From RFPI01 sp964470195 (GTDB taxonomy: Bacteria > Pseudomonadota > Gammaproteobacteria > Burkholderiales > Methylophilaceae): a DNA stretch of 61,238 nt. Positions 9,311 to 17,258 of this stretch are shown one piece after another. Every line of letters starts with the position of its first letter. The first letter of the stretch is position 1. A model generated the notes under the pieces. The model was not told the origin of the DNA. It saw only the letters and a list, made by a program, of their open reading frames with translations, and ran no database searches. The stretch covers positions 1 to 61,238 of the forward strand of contig CAYYBG010000008.1 in the NCBI GenBank assembly GCA_964470195.1, given 5' to 3'. The translations under genes were made by a program, and so were the position numbers.

Positions 9311-9954
9311 TTGTAAATAATAGTCAATCTTTAGTCTCTCATGCAAAGCTAACAAGGCGTTCTTGGTTGATGGCTTTACTTTTGCTAACTATTGCAAGCG
9401 CCATTTGGATAGCAATGAAAGAAGAGGATGAACCATTAGGTGCAGATTTAGCAATAAGTCAATCTGCTAACAATGTGCCCAGTAGACTAAATAACAAAGT
9501 TCAATCGCTATCGGTGGAGCAGCCCGCACAATTCAATGAAGCAGATTTAAATCCTTCCAAATCCGCCACAGAACTCTCTGATATAAAGCTGATATCTCGG
9601 AATTATTCAAGTATCAGTAGAGATATTTTCTATGTGCAAACCTGGCAACCACCCCAGAAAAAGATTCAAAAAAAACTACCTATAGAGGCTCCCCCGCCAG
9701 TAGCACCTCCAATCCCTTTTGTATTGATGGGGAGCATCGAAAAAGATAATAAAGTCGAATACTTTATTATGCATCAGAATAAATTAATTAATCTCAAACT
9801 GGGTGAGACAGTAAATGGACAATGGCGCTTAGATAGCGAAGATGCGAGGTATTTACATTGGACATATTTGCCGCTGAACCTGACCCAGGTATTACTTAAA
9901 CAAAACTTCCAAACGAATGTTGGTATATCAAGCAACATTTCGTCTAGTCCATAA
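9307..9954 (+). CDS. GspC/PilP-like secretin-linking protein
   Basis: 215 residues. A short cytoplasmic N-terminus and a membrane helix (LMALLLLTIASAIWIAM, about 21-37) are followed by a flexible linker with a proline-rich stretch (APPPVAPPIPF). The C-terminal domain (about 135-205) looks like the homology region of GspC/PilP (FVLMGSI...NKLINLKLGETVNGQWRL). Such proteins bridge the inner-membrane platform and the N0 domain of the secretin. No PDZ domain is present, unlike many GspC proteins. It overlaps pilO by ATGA and precedes the secretin by 12 bases. Confidence 0.65.
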   Translation: MIVNNSQSLVSHAKLTRRSWLMALLLLTIASAIWIAMKEEDEPLGADLAISQSANNVPSRLNNKVQSLSVEQPAQFNEADLNPSKSATELSDIKLISRNYSSISRDIFYVQTWQPPQKKIQKKLPIEAPPPVAPPIPFVLMGSIEKDNKVEYFIMHQNKLINLKLGETVNGQWRLDSEDARYLHWTYLPLNLTQVLLKQNFQTNVGISSNISSSP

Positions 9955-9966
9955 ATTGGGGAACTC

Positions 9967-12099
9967 ATGAAAGTTAAAAAGCAATCATCAGGCTTAAATA
10001 TGCTTAAGTCATGGATAGTATGGATAGTTATTATTTCTCAACTGACTGCATGTGCATCATACCCATGGCCAGTTAGAGAAAAGTCTGGGGCACCTGAGCA
10101 GCGTGTCGAGGCTGCCTCAAGCCAGTTGAAAAAAGATTTGGATAATGCCAATTTTAGAAAATCACTTAGAGTTGAAAAAGAATCAGCTATCGATGAATTG
10201 CTTAAATTAGCAGAGCAAGCTAGGTTGTCTGGAAATGATCAGCAAGCCTTTATTTATTACGATAGATTGTTGGAATTAGATCCCTCTAATGGGCAAGTGG
10301 AGCAACTAAAACTAGCGCTCAGTAAAGAAAAAGCACGCTCTAATAAAATGCTTCAAGCAAGAATTTTATATCAACAAAAACAGTACACTAAAGCGAGTGA
10401 GTTGATACGAGAAATTCTTCTTGAGAGCCCCCATTCGACGGAGGCTATTGAGCTCTTAACTGAGATCAATGAAGAATCACAACAAGCAAAAATTAGCATT
10501 CCTCAATTAAAACCTTCACTAGATAGACCAATAACACTTGAACTTCGAGATGCCAACATAAAAGTAGTGTTTGAGGCTTTATCTCGTGCCACGGGGATTA
10601 ACTTTATTTTGGATAAAGATATTAAACCAGATACCAAGACCACGGTTTTCATTAAAAAAATGTTAGTGGAAGATGCAATAGATATGGTTCTTGCGAGTAA
10701 TGGACTTGGCAAAAAAGCGCTGTCAGAAAACAGTGCATTAATCTATCCAAACACTGCTGCAAAACTAAAAGATTATCAAGATTTAACCATACGCAGTTTT
10801 TATCTGACAAACACCACTGCAAAACAGGTGGCTGCTATGCTTAAAACGATGCTAAAGACCAAAGATATTTTTATTGATGAGAGATTGAATATGCTAGTCA
10901 TGCGCGACACTCCTGAGGTGGTCAAAATTGCAGAAAAACTAGTGCAGGCTAATGATATGGCAGACCCTGAAGTCATGTTGGATATCGAAGTGCTAGAAGT
11001 AAGTCGTACGCGTTTGCAAGAACTAGGCATCACATATCCAAATCAACTTGCAGTGATTGGTGCTAATACGGGACTAACTTTAGAGGCACTCCGAAATAAT
11101 GTTACATCAGCAACCATTGGTGTTAGACCAAACCCAACGGTTAATTTTAATAAAAATATTGGTGATGTAAATTTACTCTCTAATCCAAGAATACGAGTTA
11201 AAAATAACGAAAAGGCAAAAGTTTTGGTAGGTGATAAAGTGCCTATTATTACTACGACATCAACTGCTAATGTAGGGGTTGCAGAAAATGTTACTTATGT
11301 TGATGTTGGATTGAAGCTTGATGTAGAGCCCAGAATTAATTTAGATAATTACGTTAATATCAAAGTTGGATTGGAAGTTAGCTCATTAGGTGAAAAAACA
11401 ATTACCAAAAATGGTGCTGAGGTTTATACCATTGGAACACGCAACGCCAATACAGTGCTGAGACTTAAACATGGTGAGACACAAATTCTCGCTGGGTTGA
11501 TTCTAGATGACGAGCGTAAATCCGCTTCAAGATTACCTGGATTTGGTGATGTCCCCCTTTTAGGTCGTTTATTTGGCAATCAAACAGATAAAAAAAGTAA
11601 AACAGAAATCGTATTGGCGATTACCCCGCGCATACTGAGTAATATTAATTTACCTAAGGCAGATATTAGTGAATATTGGTCAGGAACCGAAAGTTTAATT
11701 CTTGATCGCCCAAAAATCAGCTTGCCTGCAAGCAATTCAGCCATCAGGTCTTCTACAGATATGGCTTTGCCAGCGGCTTCTTCTGACAGGGTTGAAACAC
11801 AAAATTCAGGTCTTGTAGATGATGTGACTAAGACCCAAGGCGTAAACAATACGGCTGCCCCGTCAATTTCACCATCTAGCGTAGCTCAACCAGTTGATAA
11901 TGGACTAAGTAAACCTGTGACGCAGGATGTGTCAGTCAATAATTCTCAATCAATTCCTATAGTCGCTGATCCAGTAGTCAATAATCAACCCTCTCAGCCT
12001 AGTGAAAATGCAGGTCAAGGTAATGTAGTAGATGCTATTAGGCGCGCTAGGGAAATTATCGAAAGCTATAGAAATGCAAACCAACCAAAGTCTCGATAG
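9967..12099 (+). CDS. gspD: Outer-membrane secretin GspD with N-terminal TPR-like region
   Basis: 710 residues. The N-terminal lipoprotein signal ends in LTAC, so the protein is probably acylated and self-piloting. Residues about 75-165 look like TPR repeats (AFIYYDRLLELDPSNGQ; KQYTKASELIREILLESP), then a secretin/TonB short N-terminal domain (about 185-260), an N1-type domain and the secretin core (about 335-560) with VGDKVPIITT and GFGDVPLLGRLF. The last 130 residues are a Ser/Pro/Asn-rich tail. N-terminal TPRs on a secretin are not the standard GspD layout and resemble some pilus secretins. The ribosome binding site is GGGGAA. The end overlaps the next gene by 26 bases. Confidence 0.9.
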   Translation: MKVKKQSSGLNMLKSWIVWIVIISQLTACASYPWPVREKSGAPEQRVEAASSQLKKDLDNANFRKSLRVEKESAIDELLKLAEQARLSGNDQQAFIYYDRLLELDPSNGQVEQLKLALSKEKARSNKMLQARILYQQKQYTKASELIREILLESPHSTEAIELLTEINEESQQAKISIPQLKPSLDRPITLELRDANIKVVFEALSRATGINFILDKDIKPDTKTTVFIKKMLVEDAIDMVLASNGLGKKALSENSALIYPNTAAKLKDYQDLTIRSFYLTNTTAKQVAAMLKTMLKTKDIFIDERLNMLVMRDTPEVVKIAEKLVQANDMADPEVMLDIEVLEVSRTRLQELGITYPNQLAVIGANTGLTLEALRNNVTSATIGVRPNPTVNFNKNIGDVNLLSNPRIRVKNNEKAKVLVGDKVPIITTTSTANVGVAENVTYVDVGLKLDVEPRINLDNYVNIKVGLEVSSLGEKTITKNGAEVYTIGTRNANTVLRLKHGETQILAGLILDDERKSASRLPGFGDVPLLGRLFGNQTDKKSKTEIVLAITPRILSNINLPKADISEYWSGTESLILDRPKISLPASNSAIRSSTDMALPAASSDRVETQNSGLVDDVTKTQGVNNTAAPSISPSSVAQPVDNGLSKPVTQDVSVNNSQSIPIVADPVVNNQPSQPSENAGQGNVVDAIRRAREIIESYRNANQPKSR

Positions 12100-12592
12100 A
12101 TTTTTCATCAAGACAAATCATCGTTCACTTGGCTTTACGCTTATTGAACTTATGGTGACCCTAGTGATTTTAGCAATATTGGCAAGCGTATCGTTCCCTT
12201 TATTAAAGCTAACTTTGCAGCGAAATAAAGAAGCGGAGCTTGCACAAAATTTATTGCAAATTCGCCAAGCTATTGATGCCTATAAGCAAGCATCAGACCA
12301 AGGACGAATTAAAAAAAATATTGATCAAACTGGATATCCGCCAAACTTGGAAGTTTTAGTGCAGGGAGTGCCAGACATTAAAGATCCCAAAAAACGCCTT
12401 ATAAAATTTTTACGGCGTATCCCTAGAGACCCAATGCTTAGCGCAGATGATTACAGGCTATTTAAACATGATTGGGGATTACGAAGTTATCGTAGCGATG
12501 CGCAAAAGCCAGAATATGAGGATGATGTTTACGATGTATATTCATTGAGTCCAAATATCGCTATCAATGGAGTACCTTATGCAGAATGGTAG
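12074..12592 (+). CDS. Type II pseudopilin
   Basis: 172 residues from the ATG at 12074; an upstream in-frame start at 12032 would only add residues unlike any leader. Prepilin leader with cleavage G20|FTLIE, Glu5 present, and a hydrophobic helix to about residue 42. The C-terminal part contains RIPRDPMLSADD and the WGLRSY region common to GspG-like minor pseudopilins of betaproteobacterial gene sets. It lies inside the gspD operon, overlapping the secretin end by 26 bases. Confidence 0.85.
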   Translation: MQTNQSLDRFFIKTNHRSLGFTLIELMVTLVILAILASVSFPLLKLTLQRNKEAELAQNLLQIRQAIDAYKQASDQGRIKKNIDQTGYPPNLEVLVQGVPDIKDPKKRLIKFLRRIPRDPMLSADDYRLFKHDWGLRSYRSDAQKPEYEDDVYDVYSLSPNIAINGVPYAEW

Positions 12593-12971
12593 GCTTTCAA
12601 AATTAAATCACGGATTTACGCTAATTGAATTATTAGTTGTTCTTAGTATTGTTGCACTTTTGCTAACTTTAGTTAGTCCTAAATATTTCAATCATATTGA
12701 CCGTGCCAAAGAAACTGCATTGAAACAAGATTTACAAATTATGCGCGTTGCATTAGATCAATACTTTGGAGATCATGGGTTTTATCCTGACAGTCTAGAA
12801 ACATTAGTAAAAGAATCTTACTTGGACAAAATTCCTGTTGACCCAATCACTGAGAAATCAGATACATGGGTCATTGTCCGTCCCGAGCCTCCGTATAAGG
12901 GAGGGGTATACGATATTAAAAGTTCAGCAGAAGGGGTTGCCAAAGATGGTACTACTTACAACACCTGGTGA
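12579..12971 (+). CDS. GspG-like pseudopilin
   Basis: 130 residues from the ATG at 12579, chosen because GGAG (12569-12572) sits six bases upstream. Cleavage is at G12|FTLIE with Glu5 present. The body (DLQIMRVALDQYFGDHGFYPDSLETL; IPVDPITEKSDTW) resembles the major pseudopilin of the same cluster, so it is probably a paralogue of the 4109 gene. It overlaps the preceding pseudopilin by 14 bases. Confidence 0.85.
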   Translation: MQNGRLSKLNHGFTLIELLVVLSIVALLLTLVSPKYFNHIDRAKETALKQDLQIMRVALDQYFGDHGFYPDSLETLVKESYLDKIPVDPITEKSDTWVIVRPEPPYKGGVYDIKSSAEGVAKDGTTYNTW

Positions 12972-12978
12972 TGAGCGA

Positions 12979-13530
12979 ATGACTAGTGCCTTGTTTAAAC
13001 TAATTAGGCAAAAAAAATTTAGCAAACTACACATCAATTCTAAGACTTGTCATAGAGGGCAAACTGGTTTTAGTTATATGGGGATTTTGGTGTTGATGGT
13101 AATCGCAGGCATCAGTATGACTAGCACAAGTCTTGTATGGCATATTCAGTTACAGAAATTAAAGGAGCAGCAATTATTCTATGCTGGTAATGCAATCAGA
13201 AATGCTATTGCTAGTTACTATCTTGAAAATCCCAGTGGAGCAAAAGAGTATCCTCAGTCACTAGAAGAGTTATTGCTAGACAAACGCCATCCCATAGTGA
13301 AACGTCATCTGCGTCGCAATTATTCAGATCCAATGGGCAAAAATCAAAACTGGGTTTTAATTAAGCAAAATAATAAAGTCATTGGCGTGCATTCAAAATC
13401 TACACTTAAGCCGATTAGAAAATTAGGGTTTCCTGAAGAATACGAAAGCTTTAGTAGCGCTAAAACCTATCAAGATTGGAAGTTTATATATATAGGAGGA
13501 AAAGAAAAAACTGGAATTGCAATAAATTAA
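12979..13530 (+). CDS. Atypical pseudopilin lacking Glu5
   Basis: 183 residues from the ATG at 12979, eight bases after the preceding stop; a longer reading from 12838 would overlap most of that gene and is less likely. The leader is long and basic. The cleavage region reads G|FSYMG, so Gly replaces the usual Glu at mature position 5. A hydrophobic helix follows (ILVLMVIAGISMTSTSLVW). Loss of Glu5 is known for the tip pseudopilin GspK, which suggests a tip-initiating role. The C-terminal part (SLEELLLDKR; RRNYSDPMG; WVLIKQ) fits type II secretion proteins of unknown subtype. It is the last gene of the cluster. Confidence 0.75.
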   Translation: MTSALFKLIRQKKFSKLHINSKTCHRGQTGFSYMGILVLMVIAGISMTSTSLVWHIQLQKLKEQQLFYAGNAIRNAIASYYLENPSGAKEYPQSLEELLLDKRHPIVKRHLRRNYSDPMGKNQNWVLIKQNNKVIGVHSKSTLKPIRKLGFPEEYESFSSAKTYQDWKFIYIGGKEKTGIAIN

Positions 13531-13887
13531 AAAAAATTTTTAAATTAAAGAGTCATGTTCATGTGACTGTATCTGTTCAATTTGTATTCTCATATTTTGA
13601 GTCAATCTTATTTTTCATCAGCAGTTTTCATAGCGAGTTCCGATGCCAATTAACATTTCCATATCATTGTCAGACTTTTTGTATAAATGGCTACAAATTT
13701 AATTTAGTCGATCAAGGAAATTCTTACACAGCTTTAAGCTTAAATGATTATGTAGTGTCATAAAAATATAATATTTATTAAGCCATAATAAGCATTATCA
13801 ATTATGTAACTATTTTTAAATTAATTATTCACTTTATTCTTTTCTAAAAATTTAATTTTAACTTCTTTCAAGAATTAATCCGAGATT
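13531..13887. other. Gene-free AT-rich spacer
   Basis: A 357-base stretch between the secretion cluster and the LuxR-type regulator. It begins with A/T runs and a weak imperfect hairpin (AGTCA...TGACT, about 13551-13569), possibly an inefficient terminator. I see no persuasive small gene; a short open frame at 13476-13763 overlaps the pseudopilin and has no family look. The regulator's promoter presumably lies in the second half. Confidence 0.5.
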
Positions 13888-14685
13888 ATGTCTGCTTTAA
13901 TTAACGCTGAATTAACTGATGAACAACGCGCAATATTTATCGAAGTGATTGAAGAATCGTTGCGAGTCAATCATAAGCCAGATCTATTCAACCTCTTGCA
14001 ACATGGTATTCAAGACCTTATTGGCCATGATGTACTGATTTACGGTGTTAGTCCATATAGAAGTGAACAATACGAATTCGGTTATTTCAGCACTACGCTT
14101 GACTTTACAGACAATAACTTTGAAAAAATGATTCTTGATCGCTCATCTACAATTCATACAATTGTCAAAAGATGGCAGACAAATCACAAGGTGCTATTTG
14201 GCAGCTCTGAAATTATTGAAAATGAGTTTCCCAAGTATGCAGTATGTAATACTAGTAAATTTGATGAGCTTTCTAGCAATCTCAAGCAATTCGTTATCCA
14301 TGGTTTTGGGGACGAGAGAGCTAATATGAAAAGCATCTTTATCTTTGCCCACATTAAATCACCAGTTAATTACGTAACTGCTTATCTGTTTGAGCTGTTA
14401 ATGCCAACTTTGCACTGTGCCTTGCTAAAAGTTCACAATAATAGACATGCACTGCAAGCGCTTTCTAATCCTGAATTAGTGATGAAAAGTATTACAAAAC
14501 GTGAGATTGAAATCTTGGAATGGCTCCATACCGGAAAAACCAATTGGGAAATTTCTGAGATATTGGGTATAAGGCCCACCACAGTCAAAAGTCATGTGCA
14601 AAATATTATACGTAAACTAGGAGTAGAAAATAGAAACCAAGCTGCTAAAAGAGGCTTATCTATGGGATTAATTGATCATCAATAA
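13888..14685 (+). CDS. LuxR-family regulator, EpsA-like
   Basis: 265 residues. The N-terminal ~190 residues resemble the sensor region of EpsA-type regulators associated with exopolysaccharide/exosortase loci (DLFNLLQHGIQDLIGHDVLIYG). The C-terminus (about 200-262) is a clear LuxR/GerE helix-turn-helix (SITKREIEILEWLHTGKTNWEIS...TTVKSHVQNIIRKLGV). There is no phosphoacceptor receiver domain. It stands alone between the secretion cluster and the RTX gene with 100-350 base spacers on both sides, so it may control either. No exosortase or PEP-CTERM protein is in the window, so the EpsA assignment is by resemblance only. Confidence 0.75.
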   Translation: MSALINAELTDEQRAIFIEVIEESLRVNHKPDLFNLLQHGIQDLIGHDVLIYGVSPYRSEQYEFGYFSTTLDFTDNNFEKMILDRSSTIHTIVKRWQTNHKVLFGSSEIIENEFPKYAVCNTSKFDELSSNLKQFVIHGFGDERANMKSIFIFAHIKSPVNYVTAYLFELLMPTLHCALLKVHNNRHALQALSNPELVMKSITKREIEILEWLHTGKTNWEISEILGIRPTTVKSHVQNIIRKLGVENRNQAAKRGLSMGLIDHQ

Positions 14686-14864
14686 TTTAATTATCTGTTA
14701 ATTTTAGATAATACCAATCATAAATAAATATCTAATTTAATAATTTGGTAATCATTCTTAGTCTACACAGACTAGATACTAAATAATTTCCTTAATACGC
14801 CTTCTCTAAAATTGTTTTGTTAATAAGTCAAATTTTATCAATGCCAATTTTTTAGGAGACGCAT

Positions 14865-17141
14865 ATGAGTGGAATGGAAGTTGGAAGCGAATCATTAGGT
14901 TCTTCGCTGTTCCTATTTACGTACGATCGCGCAAACAATGTATCTGCAGTTTTTGATTTGGGTCTAAATTACTCATCTCTATCGTTAAATAACACTTCGA
15001 CTTTTGGTTCGCAGAATCGAGTAGGTTCTCAATCATGGAACTTGGCTGCTGGTGACTATGCCGCTGCATGGGCCGCTTTTGATGCTGCTTCAACTGATGC
15101 AAATGTGCAGTGGGGTGTGCTGGCTATCGATACAAGTGGTAGTGCAGTAGGCGATAGAGGCATTATTCAAACATTTAATACCGACTTTTCCGCTAATCCT
15201 CCAAGCTTCTCGACTAGTTCGTTATTAACTCAAATTAATACTATTAATAGCTACATCTCTGGCGCTAATTTCTCTGCCGATAAACAATTTTCCAATCTTC
15301 AAACAGTTACAGCGGGTGCAGCTGTTGCGGGTCAGGCGGCAAGTGGGACGTCTAATATTGTTAACTTATTCGCTATAAGTGATGCTATTAACAATCAGGG
15401 CGGTGTTGCTGTAGCTAACTATAATGATGATTTGGCAATTTATGAGAGATTGGTTGCAGCGGCCCCGCTTGCTGCATCAACGGTATCAATCTTGCCTAGC
15501 TCAACATTTAGGCTTACTTCAAGCGGTCAGTTAACGCTAACTGCGCCAACACCAACACCAACGCCAACTCCAACGCCAACGCCAACACCTACGCCAACGC
15601 CAACGCCAACGCCAACGCCAACGCCAGGTCAAATTTTAAACGGAACAAGTAAAGCTAATACATTAACTGGCGGTTTGGGTAATGACACTATCATCGGATT
15701 GGGTGGTAACGATGTTCTGAATGGTGGAGAAGGTTCTGATATCTACGTGATGACAAGTTCGGCGGATCGCAAGGCTGCAGAAATAAATGATACCGGAACT
15801 AATGGAATTGATGAGGTGAGATTTACCAGCACTAAGGCAGGAACTTTAACACTTTATTCAGGTGATCGAGGTATTGAGTCGGTAGTGATTGGTACAGGTA
15901 CAGCTTCAACAGCGTTGACTGGCGGTAGAACGGCTAATAACGTTAATGCCGCAGCTGTGTTAAATGGGTTATCTATCACAGGTAATGATGGTAATAATAG
16001 CTTAATCGGGACTGCCTTCGCCGATAGCATTTTCGGTAATGCAGGTAATGACCTTTTGAACGGCGGTCTTGGTAATGACACACTCGCTGGTGGCTTAGGA
16101 AATGATACCTATATTGTGGACAGTTTAAGCGATGTTGTAATCGAGAACGCTAATGAAGGAACTGATCTTGTGCAAGTGGCAGTCACTAATGCTGGTGGCA
16201 CATACACACTCACAAATCATGTAGAAAATGCAAGATTAATCAACACAGTCAATTTCAACCTAACAGGTAACGCGCTAAACAATTCCTTAACTGGTAATGC
16301 TGCAGCTAATACCCTTGATGGCGGTGCAGGCATTGATACGCTGATTGGTGGTAAAGGTAATGACACTTACATTGTAGATGTCGATAGCGCCACTGGTCGA
16401 TTGCAAGATGCAGTGATTGAAGGGAAGAATGCTGGTACTGACACCATCCAATTGCGAGGTACGCATAACGCTGCGGTCGTCAATCTGACTTTGGCATCGA
16501 CCTTTGAGAATTTAGATGCTAGCGCTACAGGAACAAGTCTCTATAACCTGACTGGTAACAGCTTAAGCAATATCCTCACTGGAAATAATGCAGATAATAC
16601 ACTGAGTGGATTATCTGGGTCTGATACTTTGATTGGTGGTGCAGGTAATGACCGAATCATTGGTGGCAAAGGTGTTGATAGCTTAAGAGGTGATTCTGGT
16701 TCTGATACTTTTGTATTTGCATCAGGTGATAGTGGTCAAAAATTAACAACTGTTGATGTTATTCAGGACTTTACTAAAGGTGCATTGGGTGTTGGCGATG
16801 TCATTGACTTTAGCGCTTCACTCACTATTGGCGGCTCCAATGTACTGGCAACTTCGAGTAATGCTTCGATTGACACTAACACAGGGATTGCCACTTTTGC
16901 TAGCGGATCGGGTGTAACCATTGATGATGCGCTCAGAGACATTGCTACTCGATTCACTGCAGCACGAAATTCTAGCGGTGAATTTGCTTTCTTTAAGGTA
17001 AACAATAGCGGTGATTATTTTATGTTTATCTCTGATGGTAAAGCAGGGGTTTCCGCTAATGATGTGGTGATCCAACTGATGGGTGTGGAATCTATTAGCA
17101 GCATAGATCTGACCGGCGGAAATCTAACTATCTTAGCTTAG
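14865..17141 (+). CDS. Large RTX protein with Pro-Thr linker and type I secretion signal
   Basis: 758 residues without a Sec signal. Residues 1-225 form a glycine/serine-rich domain (LFLFTYDRANNVSAVFDLGLNY; WAAFDAAS; WGVLAIDTSGS) resembling the body of some PEP-CTERM exported proteins. A Pro-Thr linker occupies about 228-254. Nonapeptide RTX repeats follow in four clusters (GLGNDTIIGLGGND; GNAGNDLLNGGLGND; GGKGNDTYIVD; GGAGNDRIIGGKGVD), which bind calcium in beta-roll form. The end (from GDSGSDTFVFASGDSG through VIQDF to SIDLTGGNLTIL) is the type I secretion module. A strong ribosome binding site (TAGGAG) precedes the start. The ABC exporter and its partners are not in the window. Confidence 0.85.
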   Translation: MSGMEVGSESLGSSLFLFTYDRANNVSAVFDLGLNYSSLSLNNTSTFGSQNRVGSQSWNLAAGDYAAAWAAFDAASTDANVQWGVLAIDTSGSAVGDRGIIQTFNTDFSANPPSFSTSSLLTQINTINSYISGANFSADKQFSNLQTVTAGAAVAGQAASGTSNIVNLFAISDAINNQGGVAVANYNDDLAIYERLVAAAPLAASTVSILPSSTFRLTSSGQLTLTAPTPTPTPTPTPTPTPTPTPTPTPTPTPGQILNGTSKANTLTGGLGNDTIIGLGGNDVLNGGEGSDIYVMTSSADRKAAEINDTGTNGIDEVRFTSTKAGTLTLYSGDRGIESVVIGTGTASTALTGGRTANNVNAAAVLNGLSITGNDGNNSLIGTAFADSIFGNAGNDLLNGGLGNDTLAGGLGNDTYIVDSLSDVVIENANEGTDLVQVAVTNAGGTYTLTNHVENARLINTVNFNLTGNALNNSLTGNAAANTLDGGAGIDTLIGGKGNDTYIVDVDSATGRLQDAVIEGKNAGTDTIQLRGTHNAAVVNLTLASTFENLDASATGTSLYNLTGNSLSNILTGNNADNTLSGLSGSDTLIGGAGNDRIIGGKGVDSLRGDSGSDTFVFASGDSGQKLTTVDVIQDFTKGALGVGDVIDFSASLTIGGSNVLATSSNASIDTNTGIATFASGSGVTIDDALRDIATRFTAARNSSGEFAFFKVNNSGDYFMFISDGKAGVSANDVVIQLMGVESISSIDLTGGNLTILA
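15546..15626 (+). repeat. Hexanucleotide tandem repeat coding for (Pro-Thr)n
   Basis: About thirteen copies of a six-base unit, mainly CCAACG with CCAACA, CCAACT and CCTACG variants. Each unit encodes Pro-Thr. Because the unit is six bases, gain or loss of copies by slippage keeps the reading frame and alters only linker length. Confidence 0.9.
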
Positions 17142-17258
17142 GGAAACCACCTGACATTCAAGAATCATCAAGCTTAGTGATTGAATGCCATATAAGTTTC
17201 TAGTGTTAAACAACTTGATAAATTATTTTTTACAACTTTTTATTGAAGGAATTACAAA

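Noticed and set aside
12838..12978. Longer N-terminus for the last pseudopilin
   Set aside because: It would overlap most of the C-terminal half of the preceding pseudopilin, and the ATG at 12979 directly follows that gene's stop.
13476..13763. Open frame of 95 codons after the last pseudopilin
   Set aside because: It overlaps the pseudopilin end in another frame, has biased AT-rich composition, no ribosome binding site tied to its start and no recognisable family.
15546..15626. Tandem repeat considered as a CRISPR-like array
   Set aside because: Units are six bases with no spacers and lie in frame in a coding region.
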